Source: an uncultured Arsenicibacter sp. (GTDB taxonomy: Bacteria; Bacteroidota; Bacteroidia; Cytophagales; Spirosomataceae). Taken from it: DNA of 54,092 nucleotides. The notes under the pieces were generated by a model, which was not told where the DNA came from, did no database searches, and saw only the letters and a program-made list of their open reading frames with translations. The translations under genes and the position numbers were made by a program. This document shows positions 42,006-51,372 of the stretch, in pieces (the first letter of the stretch is position 1; every line of letters starts with the position of its first letter). Location of the stretch: the NCBI RefSeq assembly GCF_945952095.1, contig NZ_CAMFHL010000014.1, positions 1 to 54,092 on the forward strand, in the 5' to 3' direction.

Positions 42006-44195
42006 CTATTCGCCGGGGTGGTATGTTTTTTCGACGTGCTGCTGAATGTCTTCGGGATAGAACCACACATCGCGGAACCGGCCCTGGCTGTACAGACTGG
42101 CCTGATCAGTGAAATGCGGTGATTTGGGGTTGCTGTTGGAACCGCCCGTAACAACTGCCCTTGCCTTTACTTTCTTGCCGAATTCAACCACGGCCACAAA
42201 GCTGTTGCCGACATAGCCGTAGCGTTTTTTCGTATTTGGATACGACCGCGCCCCGAATGCCGCCAGCGAGCCCCAGGCCGACGGCGTAAACCCGACAGCC
42301 AGGCTCGGCTTCGTATCGTCGTAAGTCTCCTGAATCTGGCCCGTCAGCCGCTGAAACCGATTCATGTCGCCCCAGGCTACGTTCCACTTGCCGAAATCGC
42401 GCTCAAACTCGTCGACTACCTCCGCCAGCGTCTGAATCTTTTCCTTTGCCGAGGTATTGTTGATCACCAGATCGGTCATACCCAGATTATCGAGCCGCTG
42501 TCCGGCCGTTGCCCGAGGACGGGCCATCCGCTGCATTTTCTCACCCCAGACAATTGCCAGCGCGGTACCGACCGAATTTACGCCGTAGTTTTTGTCCCAC
42601 ACCCGCAACACCTCGATGGCTTTGCGGACATCAGAAGCCCGTTTGCCGGACAAGTCCGTTACATTTTCGTAGGCTTTCAGCAACGCAGGAATCAGTGCAT
42701 CGAAACCGGCCAGGTGCGGATCGTTGGCGGCGGCAATGAGTGAGTCCAGCGTATACACCGGCTTCCCTGCCAGCACGCGGGCGGCATTGATGCCCCGATA
42801 GTTTTCGGCGTCGGGTGCCATATATGCCGGAAATTTATCTTTTTGCGGACTGCTGCTGCCAGACACCGTAAACGGCGTTGAATTGCAGTTCTGAATCCAG
42901 CCCGTCGCCGGATTTTTTACCTGTACAATATCCGAAACCGCATGCAGGCCTTTCCAGTCTGTTTCGGGATTGCTGCCATCAACCGGTTGTTCCCAGTCAA
43001 ATTTCGGATCACGCTTCGGCATGAAATTACCGTGCCAGTAAGCGATATTGCCTTTCCGGTCGGCAAATACGGTATTGTTGGAGGCATTGCCGTTGAGCTT
43101 CATCACTTTCTGGTAGCTGGCGTAATCTTTAGCTTTTGTCCGCAGATACGACTGCATCAGCGCATTCAGCCCGTCGTTCATCATACTCAGTGCAATCCAC
43201 TTGCCATCCTTTTCACCGACAACCGGCCCGTGATGGGTGCGGTAGATTGTGAACTCGCGCTGTTCAACGCCTTTGCCCAGCTTATACGGCAGCAGTACTT
43301 TCTCGACCGTTACCGGCCGCCATTCTTCCCCGTATTTATAGACCAGCTTCCCGTCTTTTTTCTCAATCGTTTCCAGAAACTCGTCCATCACATCGGCATA
43401 GCTGGAGGTATGCATCCAGCCACAGTTCTGGTTAAAGCCCTGATAGATGAAAAACTGCCCCCATGTTACGGCTCCGTATGCATTCAGGCCCTCTTTGCTG
43501 ACCATCTGCAACTCGGAACGGAAATAAAACGATGTGTGTGGGTTAATCAGCAGCAGGGCATTTTTGGTCGCGCTTTTCGAGGGCGCAATCGCAAAGCCGT
43601 TTGACCCGACCGATTCCCGCTCGTAGTGGCTGTCGAAGTCATCAACCTGTGACGTTTTACGGTTTTCGTAAAAGGCCTTCAACCGCTCGGTCGATACAGC
43701 ACTAATATTGCCGCCAATACTGCCTTCACTGAACATCAGCGGCATCCACGGCTTGAAGCGTGTCAGCAGCCGGGGTTTCACCTGCGGGTGAGTATGAAGG
43801 TAGTAGTTGGCTCCGTCGGCAAAGGCATTCAGGAGCTTTTTCATCCATGCCGGACTTTTCTGGTATTGCGCAATGGCCATGGTGCTGTCCATAAAAAGCC
43901 GGGCACGGAGGTCATGGTAGAGTGCCCCCTCACCGTCGACCTCTGCCATGCGGCCGATGGCATCGATGTAATTGGCTTCAACCCGCGCGAAATCGTCCTC
44001 ACACTGGGTGTATAAAGCACCGAACACCACGTCAGCATCGGTTTTGCCGTAAATGTGCGGGATGCCCCACGTATCGCGCGTAATGGTAATTTGCCGGGCC
44101 TGTTGCTGCCAGCGGGCCACTTCATCGGCCGTAAACGACTGGGCCGTGGCTATCCCTGCCGACAGCAGCACACCTAAAAGGGAAAGGACTTTCAT
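42006..44195 (-). CDS. Penicillin acylase family protein (AHL acylase-like)
   Basis: 729 residues from the ATG at 44195, which begins a clear signal peptide (VLSLLGVLLSAGIATA); the upstream ATG at 44255 would add a polar stretch. Alpha chain motif TRDTWGIPHIYGKTDADVVF. Self-cleavage and nucleophile Ser198 in SVGSNGFAIA, followed by LLINPHTSF. C-terminal half has AWGDMNRFQRL and VTGGSNSNPKSPHF. Ntn-hydrolase family acting on acylated amines in the periplasm. Quorum-signal quenching is one option; substrate not known. Confidence 0.93.
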   Translation of the reverse strand: MKVLSLLGVLLSAGIATAQSFTADEVARWQQQARQITITRDTWGIPHIYGKTDADVVFGALYTQCEDDFARVEANYIDAIGRMAEVDGEGALYHDLRARLFMDSTMAIAQYQKSPAWMKKLLNAFADGANYYLHTHPQVKPRLLTRFKPWMPLMFSEGSIGGNISAVSTERLKAFYENRKTSQVDDFDSHYERESVGSNGFAIAPSKSATKNALLLINPHTSFYFRSELQMVSKEGLNAYGAVTWGQFFIYQGFNQNCGWMHTSSYADVMDEFLETIEKKDGKLVYKYGEEWRPVTVEKVLLPYKLGKGVEQREFTIYRTHHGPVVGEKDGKWIALSMMNDGLNALMQSYLRTKAKDYASYQKVMKLNGNASNNTVFADRKGNIAYWHGNFMPKRDPKFDWEQPVDGSNPETDWKGLHAVSDIVQVKNPATGWIQNCNSTPFTVSGSSSPQKDKFPAYMAPDAENYRGINAARVLAGKPVYTLDSLIAAANDPHLAGFDALIPALLKAYENVTDLSGKRASDVRKAIEVLRVWDKNYGVNSVGTALAIVWGEKMQRMARPRATAGQRLDNLGMTDLVINNTSAKEKIQTLAEVVDEFERDFGKWNVAWGDMNRFQRLTGQIQETYDDTKPSLAVGFTPSAWGSLAAFGARSYPNTKKRYGYVGNSFVAVVEFGKKVKARAVVTGGSNSNPKSPHFTDQASLYSQGRFRDVWFYPEDIQQHVEKTYHPGE

Positions 44196-44285
44196 TTGTT
44201 CAGGCTTGTAGTCTGTTGAATGCGTTAAATATAGGCGTTTTCGTTTATCTTGCATCTCTTACCTAAACATGAAAAATCATCAATC

Positions 44286-45575
44286 ATGAAACATCGTTAC
44301 CTTTCGGCACTCCTGCTGGCAGGAACAGCTTTGTGTGCCGGCCAGGCCGTTGCCCAGCGCACCCTCATTCACTGCGGCAACCTGTTCGACGGCGTCCGGA
44401 ATGATCTGCAACGCGACGTTACCGTTGTCGTGGAAGGCAATAAAATCACCGGCATTCAGAAGGGCTTCACGTCGGCAAGCGGCTCCGATAAAGTCATCGA
44501 CCTGAAAAACAAAACCGTGTTGCCGGGCCTGATCGATATGCACGTGCACATCGAAAGCGAAACCCGCCGCGGAGGCTCCTATGACCGCTTTACACAGAAC
44601 GTACCCGACGTGGCGTTTCAGGCCGCCAAATATGCGAAAGTAACGCTGCTGGCCGGTTTCACGACGGTGCGCGATCTGGGGGGCTCAGGCGTTAATATTT
44701 CGCTCCGGAATGCGATCAACCGTGGGCTGGCAGAAGGCCCGCGCATCATGACCAGCGGCAAGTCCATTGCCACCACCGGTGGCCACGCCGACCCGACCAA
44801 CGGCTTCCGCCGCGATCTGGCCGGTGACCCGGGACCGGTCGACGGGGTCATCAACGGCCCTGACGAAGCCCGTAAAGCCGTTCGTCAGCGCTATAAGGAG
44901 GGTGCCGATGTGATTAAAATTACGGCAACCGGCGGCGTACTGAGCAATGCCAAGGACGGTCAGGGCCCGCAGTTTACCGACGAAGAAGCAAAAGCGATTG
45001 TTGAAACCGCCAAAGATTACGGCATGAGCGTGGCTGCCCACGCCCACGGTGCCGAAGGCATGAAGCGGGCCATCCGCGCCGGTGTCACTACGATCGAACA
45101 CGGTACGCTGATGGACGACGAGGCCATTGAGTTATTCAAAAAACACGGAACGTACTACGTGCCGACCATCATTGCCGGCCGGACCGCCGCCGACTCAGCC
45201 CGCATCATGGGCTACTACCCGGCTCTGGTAACGCCAAAAGCCCTCGCCATTGGGCCGAAAATTCAGGCAACATTTACGAAGGCTTACAAGGCAGGCGTTA
45301 AAATCGCCTTTGGTACCGATGCCGGGGTTTATCCGCACGGCTACAACGCCAAGGAGTTTGAATACATGGTCGAAGGCGGTATGCCACCGGTTGAGTGTAT
45401 CAAGGCGGCAACCGTTGTTAACGCTGAAGTACTGGGTATGAAAGACCAGATCGGAGCCATCGAAACCGGCAAACTTGCCGACATTATCGCCGTTGACGGC
45501 AACCCGTTGCAAGACATCAAAACCCTGCAACAGGTGAAATTTGTCATGAAAGACGGTAAGGTTTACAAACAGTAG
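44286..45575 (+). CDS. Secreted metal-dependent amidohydrolase
   Basis: 429 residues from the ATG at 44286. Signal peptide (YLSALLLAGTALCAGQAVAQ). Amidohydrolase motifs in order: GLIDMHVHIE (HxH metal ligands), GADVIKITATGGV (bridging Lys), SVAAHAHG (His), TIEHGTLMD (His), IAFGTDAGVYPHG (Asp). C-terminal GKLADIIAVDGNPLQDI is the beta-sandwich closing strand. Close to the prolidase/imidazolonepropionase-like dipeptidase group. Divergent from the penicillin acylase gene. Confidence 0.95.
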   Translation: MKHRYLSALLLAGTALCAGQAVAQRTLIHCGNLFDGVRNDLQRDVTVVVEGNKITGIQKGFTSASGSDKVIDLKNKTVLPGLIDMHVHIESETRRGGSYDRFTQNVPDVAFQAAKYAKVTLLAGFTTVRDLGGSGVNISLRNAINRGLAEGPRIMTSGKSIATTGGHADPTNGFRRDLAGDPGPVDGVINGPDEARKAVRQRYKEGADVIKITATGGVLSNAKDGQGPQFTDEEAKAIVETAKDYGMSVAAHAHGAEGMKRAIRAGVTTIEHGTLMDDEAIELFKKHGTYYVPTIIAGRTAADSARIMGYYPALVTPKALAIGPKIQATFTKAYKAGVKIAFGTDAGVYPHGYNAKEFEYMVEGGMPPVECIKAATVVNAEVLGMKDQIGAIETGKLADIIAVDGNPLQDIKTLQQVKFVMKDGKVYKQ

Positions 45576-45594
45576 AGACGCATACATGCGTCTC
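45575..45594. repeat. 9-bp perfect palindrome overlapping a stop codon
   Basis: GAGACGCAT-AC-ATGCGTCTC begins on the last base of the amidohydrolase TAG. It is followed 24 bases later by a normal terminator, so it is not needed for that. Short palindromes of the GTAGAGACGC type occur dispersed in other genomes. Confidence 0.6.
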
Positions 45595-45618
45595 ATGTAT
45601 TGCCCGTTTATTGTCCGG

Positions 45619-45646
45619 AGCGAGATCTGACCGATCTCGCTTTTTT
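45619..45646 (+). terminator. Terminator after the amidohydrolase gene
   Basis: Stem AGCGAGATC/GATCTCGCT with a 5-base loop, followed by six T. Confidence 0.93.
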
Positions 45647-45763
45647 AATGCCTGAACTACCAGTCAGATACGGCTTCCTTGCTCGGTTTAAGGACAAAAC
45701 CCGGATAAATTATAAGCTAATCTGTATATTGCTTACCAAATTCATTGCAAACTAGTAAAGCTT

Positions 45764-46852
45764 ATGATCCAGAACGTATTAGTCGTCGGACTGGGTAAGG
45801 TGGGATCGCTGGTCGGTGTTTTGCTCGGCCGCAAGTTTTCGGTAACCGGTTTCGACAAACACCAGCCGGCCTACGAGAATCTCCCTTTTCCGACACTGCA
45901 GGGCGACATTTCCGATACAACCGCATTCGAAAACGTCCTTCAGGGATTCGATGCAGTGGTTTCCTGTCTGCCCTATTCCCTGAACCTGCCGATTGCGCAA
46001 ACCGCCCATAAACTTGGTGTCCACTATTTTGACCTCACCGAAGACGTTCCGACCACCAATGCCATCCGCGAGATGGCCAAAACCGGCACATCGGTCATGG
46101 CGCCGCAATGCGGCCTGGCGCCCGGCTATATCGGTATCGTCGGGGCTGACTTAGCGAACCGCTTCGACCGCCTGCGCGACATCGAACTGCGCGTCGGTGC
46201 ACTGCCGCAGAACCCGAACGGCCTCCTGGGCTATTCGTTTACGTGGTCGCCGGCGGGGGTTATCAACGAGTACCTGAACGACTGCGAGGTGATCCAGAAC
46301 GGTGTCCGCAAGTGGGTGACGGCTCTCGACGGGCTGGAAGTCATCAATATGCATGGCATGGAGTTCGAAGCGTTTTCGACCTCAGGCGGCCTCGGAACCA
46401 TGTGCGAAACGTATGAGGGGCAGCTCGACACGCTCAACTACAAGACCATCCGCTATCCCGGCCACGCGAAGCTGATGCGCTTTCTGCTGTATGAACTGAT
46501 CCTGAAAAACAAGCGGGAACTGGCCGAGCAAATCCTGACCGAAGCAAAGCCGCCGGTTCAGGATGATGTCGTCTACGTGTATGCCGTTGTCGAAGGCTGG
46601 AAAAACGGGCAGCTGAAACGTGAAGAATTTGCCCATGCCTACCACCCGATCTCACTCGAAGGGCGGCGTTGGCGGGCTATTTCCTGGACAACAGCCGCAT
46701 CGGTAGCGGCCGTGGTGGAACTGGTATCCGATGGCCGGTTACCGCAACAAGGCTTCCTGAAACAGGAGGATATTCCGCTTGACGCTTTCCTCCAAACCCT
46801 GAACGGCTCCATCTACGAAGCTGCCCACACAACGCAGGTAATGACCCTTTAG
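45764..46852 (+). CDS. Saccharopine dehydrogenase family protein
   Basis: 362 residues. Rossmann motif VLVVGLGKVGSLVG at residues 4-17, then DAVVSCLPYSLN and GVHYFDLTEDV, which are typical for saccharopine reductase/lysine dehydrogenase-type enzymes. The C-terminal domain has STSGGLGTMCETYEGQ, a family feature near the substrate. It may act on lysine or saccharopine with NAD(P). No lysine pathway gene is adjacent. Followed directly by a 71-base hairpin. Confidence 0.9.
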   Translation: MIQNVLVVGLGKVGSLVGVLLGRKFSVTGFDKHQPAYENLPFPTLQGDISDTTAFENVLQGFDAVVSCLPYSLNLPIAQTAHKLGVHYFDLTEDVPTTNAIREMAKTGTSVMAPQCGLAPGYIGIVGADLANRFDRLRDIELRVGALPQNPNGLLGYSFTWSPAGVINEYLNDCEVIQNGVRKWVTALDGLEVINMHGMEFEAFSTSGGLGTMCETYEGQLDTLNYKTIRYPGHAKLMRFLLYELILKNKRELAEQILTEAKPPVQDDVVYVYAVVEGWKNGQLKREEFAHAYHPISLEGRRWRAISWTTAASVAAVVELVSDGRLPQQGFLKQEDIPLDAFLQTLNGSIYEAAHTTQVMTL

Positions 46853-46854
46853 AT

Positions 46855-46925
46855 TCAGACAGGATTATGGGGTTAACAGGATTTATCAGTGAAAACAATC
46901 CTGTTAATCCCGTAATCCTGTCTGA
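46855..46925. repeat. 29-bp inverted repeat after the saccharopine dehydrogenase gene
   Basis: Arms 46855-46883 and 46897-46925 pair over all 29 positions, with two G-U pairs and a 13-base loop. It starts 2 bases past the stop codon. The arms contain the short ACAGGATTAACAGGATT-type direct repeat that is seen as dispersed copies in many genomes. It has no T run, so termination is doubtful; stabilising the mRNA 3' end is possible. The remaining 148 bases before the transporter gene show no other clear element. Confidence 0.8.
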
Positions 46926-47073
46926 CAAAAACGCCGATCCTGCGCAATTCACCCCGTATTCTGTCTCTTTTTAACCACACCCGTTCCCTTGCCGCGCCCC
47001 GCTTCTTCTGCTCGTACATCAGTAAAACAGTACAGCTTTCGGCTTTGGAGGTAAAGATTGCCTTTTGTTTTTC

Positions 47074-48417
47074 ATGCAAAATACCGCGCCCACCGGCACT
47101 TATCGCTGGCGAATTGTTGCCGTTTTATTCCTGGCTACTACGATCAATTACATTGATCGGCAGGTGCTGTCGTTCACGATGACCGACGAGCTGTTCCGGC
47201 GCGAAATGCTTGGCCTCGGCCCCGACGAACTGCTGACCCCCGAGGCCATTGACCGGTTCCGGATTCAGTACGGCGATGTAGTGGCGGCGTTCCAGTTTAC
47301 CTATGCCCTGGGCCTGCTGACCATTGGCTACCTGATCGACCGGATCGGCACCAAGCGCGGTTTTTCGCTGGGAATTCTGGTCTGGAGCATTGCGGGCGTT
47401 ATGACAACCTTTGTGCAGTCTATTTCCGGACTGGCCCTGGCCCGAACCGTGCTGGGCATCGGTGAGGCAGCCAACTTTCCGTCGGCCATCAAAACGGTAT
47501 CCATCTGGTTTCCGAAGCACGAACGTTCCTTTGCCAACGGCCTGTTCAACGCCGGTACCAACGTTGGTATTATCCTGACGGCGCTGCTGGTGCCTTACCT
47601 GATTCTGCACTTTGGCTGGCGCAGCTCGTTTTTTGTCACCGGTATGCTGGGCTTTTTTCTGCTCATCCTGTGGTGGCGGACGTATACCCGCCCGGAATAC
47701 AGCAATGCCGTCTCCCCTTCTGAGCTGGCCTACATCCGGCAACGGGACGACAGCCCGCAGGCCCCCGAGAAAATTTCATGGCTTAACCTGCTGAGTTATA
47801 AACAAACCTGGGCACTGGTAATCGGTAAGTTTCTGGCCGACCCGATCTGGTATTTCTACATGATCTGGCTACCCGATTTTTTTAATTCGAACGATGCACT
47901 CGACCAGAAACTTGACCTGAGCAGCTTCGGCCTGCCATTCCTGATCATCTACGTGGTGTCTGATGCGGGCAGTATCTTTTTCGGCTGGCTCAGCACCCAG
48001 TTTATGCACCGGGGCTGGTCGGCGAACCGTGCCCGCAAAACGACCATGCTTTTTTGTGCGCTTTGTGTGCTGCCGATTTTCACCGTCGCCCAGACCAATA
48101 GCCTTACGATGGCCATTGCCCTGATTTCGCTGGCAACCGCGGCTCATCAGGGCTGGTCGGCCAATATGTATACGTTTGCTTCGGATTTGTTCCCGAAAAA
48201 TGTCGTCGGTTCCGTGATGGGCATTGGTGGCATGTCGGGAGCGGTGGGCGGCATTTTGCTGGCCCAGCAATCGGGGCGAATAATTACAGCTTTTGGCTAT
48301 TTGCCCATGTTTATTATCGCAAGTTGTGCTTATTTAGTAGCGTTGATTATTATACACTTTTTATTGCCGAAGCTGGAGCCGGTAAGTGCAGAAGAGTTAG
48401 CAGGTATAGCTGTCTAA
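47074..48417 (+). CDS. MFS transporter, ExuT-like (hexuronate)
   Basis: 447 residues from the ATG at 47074; a TTG three codons upstream is less likely. Twelve membrane segments. Family features: ATTINYIDRQVLSF, GYLIDRIGTKRGFSLGILVWS, VLGIGEAANFPSAIKTVSIWF and FPKNVVGSVMGIGGMSGAVGG, which fit the anion:cation symporter group that carries hexuronates. The tagaturonate reductase gene follows in the same direction with a 28-base gap, which supports a uronate substrate. Confidence 0.92.
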   Translation: MQNTAPTGTYRWRIVAVLFLATTINYIDRQVLSFTMTDELFRREMLGLGPDELLTPEAIDRFRIQYGDVVAAFQFTYALGLLTIGYLIDRIGTKRGFSLGILVWSIAGVMTTFVQSISGLALARTVLGIGEAANFPSAIKTVSIWFPKHERSFANGLFNAGTNVGIILTALLVPYLILHFGWRSSFFVTGMLGFFLLILWWRTYTRPEYSNAVSPSELAYIRQRDDSPQAPEKISWLNLLSYKQTWALVIGKFLADPIWYFYMIWLPDFFNSNDALDQKLDLSSFGLPFLIIYVVSDAGSIFFGWLSTQFMHRGWSANRARKTTMLFCALCVLPIFTVAQTNSLTMAIALISLATAAHQGWSANMYTFASDLFPKNVVGSVMGIGGMSGAVGGILLAQQSGRIITAFGYLPMFIIASCAYLVALIIIHFLLPKLEPVSAEELAGIAV

Positions 48418-48445
48418 TTTTATGCCCTCAATTCGAATGTTGACT

Positions 48446-49939
48446 ATGACCAAACTTAATCGTACAACCCACCCTGTTTCCTCAAATCCGGAACGTGTAT
48501 TACAATTCGGCACGGGCGTGCTCCTGCGCGGACTTGTTGACTATCAAATTGATAAGGCCAACAAGCAGGGTCTTTTCAATGGTTCGGTTGTTATTGTTAA
48601 ATCAACCGGCGGTACAACCGATGAGTTTGCCCGGCAGGATAATCTGTATTCGGTAGCAGTGCGTGGTGTACGGCAGGGACAAAGCATCAGTGAGAATACG
48701 CTGGTAACGTCGGTAAGCCGTGTGCTGTCGGCGCAGACCGAATGGCGCGACATCCTGAATCTGGCCAAAAGCCCGAGTCTGCGCGTCATCGTGTCGAATA
48801 CCACTGAAGTTGGCTTACAATATGTAGAGGAGAGTATTTTCCAGAATCCTCCTCAATCATTTGCCGGTAAGCTGACAGCGTTCCTGTATGAGCGGTTTAA
48901 GGATGTCGGCGGCTCACGCAACCGCGGGCTGGTCGTTATCCCGACCGAGCTGGTGGTCGATAACGGATTGAAACTGCGGGATCTGGTCGAGCGGTTAGCG
49001 GCTCACAACGAATTGGGCAAGCTCTTTACCAAGTGGCTTAAATTCCACGTCCGGTTCTGCAACTCGCTGGTCGACCGCATTGTACCCGGCAAACCGGAAG
49101 CAGGCATTAAAAAGCAGATTGAAGAAGAACTTGGCTACGAAGATGATCTGCTGACCATGACGGAACCCTATCACCTCTGGGCCATCGAAGGCGACGACCG
49201 TGTGAAAGAAATCCTGTCATTTGCCGGTGCCAACCCGAATACCATTGTTATCGACGAAGACATTACGTTCTACCGTGAGCGCAAACTCCGCGTGCTGAAC
49301 GGCAGCCATACCATCAGCGTACCACTGGCTTACCGCCTCGGCCACGAAGTTGTCCTCGACATGATGGATGATCCGTTGACAAGCCGGTTTATCGAAGAGG
49401 TGATGCAGCAGGAAATCGTACCGACGGTCCCGGCCGACGATGTAGCGCTGGTGAAAGAGTTTGCCGACGAAGTGCTGGACCGCTTCCGTAACCCGAGTAT
49501 TGAACACCTGTTGCTGAATATTACCGTGCAGGAGTCGGCCAAAATGCAGGCGCGGAACGTAACTACGTTACAACGTTACTATGAACTTTTCAACAAAGTA
49601 CCTGACCGCTTCGCCCTTGGTTTCGCTGCTTATCTGCGTTTTATGAAGGTAACGCACGAAGACAAAGGCACTTTCTACGGCGAAGTTGATGTAGCGGCCG
49701 GGCTGCTGAATTATCCGGTTAAAGATGACCGTGCGGCCTACTACTACGGCATCTGGCCAACTGTTCAGACGGGCGATGAAGCGTCTGTACGGGCATTTGT
49801 TGAAAAGGTTTGTTCGGATAAAGAGTTCTGGAAAGCAGACTTGTCGGCGCTGCCTGGCTGGGTTGATGCCGTATCGGGCTATCTGTTCAGTATGCTGAAC
49901 AAAGGCGTCCGGGCTACGGTAAACGAGGTACTGGCGTAA
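48446..49939 (+). CDS. uxaB: Tagaturonate reductase
   Basis: 497 residues from the ATG at 48446. Earlier in-frame ATGs exist at 48422 and 48437, but MTKLNRTTHPVSSNPERVLQ lines up with the N-terminus of known UxaB. Mannitol-dehydrogenase fold: ERVLQFGTGVLLRGLVDY (NAD binding), IVIPTELVVDNG, RFCNSLVDRIVPGKP, KLRVLNGSHTISVPLAY (catalytic Lys/Asn/His region). It reduces tagaturonate to altronate with NADH, after isomerisation of galacturonate. The transporter lies upstream; UxaC and UxaA are not in the window. Confidence 0.94.
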   Translation: MTKLNRTTHPVSSNPERVLQFGTGVLLRGLVDYQIDKANKQGLFNGSVVIVKSTGGTTDEFARQDNLYSVAVRGVRQGQSISENTLVTSVSRVLSAQTEWRDILNLAKSPSLRVIVSNTTEVGLQYVEESIFQNPPQSFAGKLTAFLYERFKDVGGSRNRGLVVIPTELVVDNGLKLRDLVERLAAHNELGKLFTKWLKFHVRFCNSLVDRIVPGKPEAGIKKQIEEELGYEDDLLTMTEPYHLWAIEGDDRVKEILSFAGANPNTIVIDEDITFYRERKLRVLNGSHTISVPLAYRLGHEVVLDMMDDPLTSRFIEEVMQQEIVPTVPADDVALVKEFADEVLDRFRNPSIEHLLLNITVQESAKMQARNVTTLQRYYELFNKVPDRFALGFAAYLRFMKVTHEDKGTFYGEVDVAAGLLNYPVKDDRAAYYYGIWPTVQTGDEASVRAFVEKVCSDKEFWKADLSALPGWVDAVSGYLFSMLNKGVRATVNEVLA

Positions 49940-49950
49940 TACAGGTGCAT

Positions 49951-49990
49951 AAAAAGGGCGGCTACCTGATGTCAGGTGGCCGCCCTTTTT
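49951..49990. terminator. Bidirectional terminator between uxaB and an MFS gene
   Basis: Two 19-base arms (49951-49969 and 49972-49990) pair fully, with one G-U pair and a 2-base loop. The A run on the left and T run on the right make it work in both directions. It lies between the convergent uxaB and MFS genes. Confidence 0.93.
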
Positions 49991-50007
49991 ATATCAGTAC
50001 CCTACTG

Positions 50008-51276
50008 TTACTCTTCCAGGTAATTCAGGTCCTTGCCGTGCGTTTCCGGAATGGTCAGAATGGAATAAAAGCCTACGACAAAGGCGATCAGGCCAACCAG
50101 CGCACCGGCATTAATAATATCCATCGACGGTTTGAACGCCTGATAGGTCAGCGTCATCGGAATCACCAGCCCGCGCACCATGTTCGGAACGGTTGTTGCC
50201 GCCGTAGCCCGCAGGTTAGTACCGAACTGCTCGGCGCCGATGGTCACGAACATCGCCCAGTAGCCGATGCCGAAGCCCAGCACTAAGGCTGTTCCGTAAA
50301 GCGTAGCCGCACTTTTCAGCCCGCCATAGAGATAGAACAAACTAACGACCAGCGTCAGCCCCATCAGCAGTGAGACGGCCTTCTTACGCGAGTGCAGCGC
50401 ATGGCTGATTACCCCGCTCGACAAATCGCCAAAGGCCAGCCCGACGTACGTCCACATGATCGTCAGACCAGGTTTTATCGGCTCGCTGATACCGAATGCT
50501 TTGCCGAATTCATTACTGAACGTGGCCAGAATCCCGATTACAAACCAGGTCGGCAAACCGATACCGATGCATTTCAGGTAGCGTGACAGCCGGTCAGTGC
50601 TTGTAAAAAATGCCAGGAAATTCCCCCGCTCAACGTGCTGTTGCTCGGTCACATTTTTGAACATCCCCGACTCGATAACGCCTACCCGTAGCAGTAACAG
50701 GCCAATACCCATCAGACCGCCCACGAAAAACGCCATTTTCCAGTCGAACAGCTCAACGGTAAAGTAGGCTACGACCGCGCCGAACAGCCCCACACCGGCC
50801 ACCAGCGAGGTACCAATAGCCCGAAGCTCTTTCGGCAATACTTCGGAAACCAGCGTAATACCAGCGCCCAGCTCTCCGGCCAGACCGATCCCGGCAACAA
50901 ACCGCATGTAGGCATAGTAATCGGTCGGGTCCATGAACGTCACGTCGGCGATAAACCCGCAGGCGATGTTGGCCAGCGAGTAGGTGATGATACTGCCGAA
51001 AAGCACCGACAACCGGCCTTTTTTATCGCCCAGTACCCCCCAGATGATACCGCCGATGAGCAGTCCACCCATCTGCCAGTTCAGAATCCGGGTGCCTACT
51101 TCCGAAATCTGATCGCCGCTAAGCCCTAAGTCCTGTAGACTCGGCACACGAACAATACCAAAAAGTAATAAATCGTAAATATCAACGAAGTAGCCCAGCG
51201 CCGCCACGATCACCGGCAGGCTGATTAAGTGCTGGGCAGTCGTTTTGGTTTTAGGGGTAAGGGTAGGAACAGCCAT
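50008..51276 (-). CDS. MFS transporter
   Basis: 422 residues, twelve membrane segments. Recognisable parts: LGYFVDIYDLLLFGIVRVPS, IWGVLGDKKGRLSVLFGSI (the MFS loop 2-3 motif), FVAGIGLAGELGAGITLVSE, and a central loop from about 200-230. It looks like the sugar/aromatic-acid porter group, but the substrate is not clear. Divergently placed from nothing; the LytTR regulator gene lies 96 bases upstream on the same strand. Confidence 0.9.
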   Translation of the reverse strand: MAVPTLTPKTKTTAQHLISLPVIVAALGYFVDIYDLLLFGIVRVPSLQDLGLSGDQISEVGTRILNWQMGGLLIGGIIWGVLGDKKGRLSVLFGSIITYSLANIACGFIADVTFMDPTDYYAYMRFVAGIGLAGELGAGITLVSEVLPKELRAIGTSLVAGVGLFGAVVAYFTVELFDWKMAFFVGGLMGIGLLLLRVGVIESGMFKNVTEQQHVERGNFLAFFTSTDRLSRYLKCIGIGLPTWFVIGILATFSNEFGKAFGISEPIKPGLTIMWTYVGLAFGDLSSGVISHALHSRKKAVSLLMGLTLVVSLFYLYGGLKSAATLYGTALVLGFGIGYWAMFVTIGAEQFGTNLRATAATTVPNMVRGLVIPMTLTYQAFKPSMDIINAGALVGLIAFVVGFYSILTIPETHGKDLNYLEE

Positions 51277-51372
51277 TCGGGGTCGAATTGAGTTTTGCTT
51301 AGATTGAGTAAACTACTACAAAATGACGGAAATCCGGCCGAATGACCAAATAAAACAGCCGTAATTTCTCGT

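Noticed and set aside
46926..47073. Promoter for the MFS-uxaB unit
   Set aside because: No TAnnTTTG box was found in this gap; GGAGG at 47047-47051 is too far from the ATG to be a ribosome-binding site.
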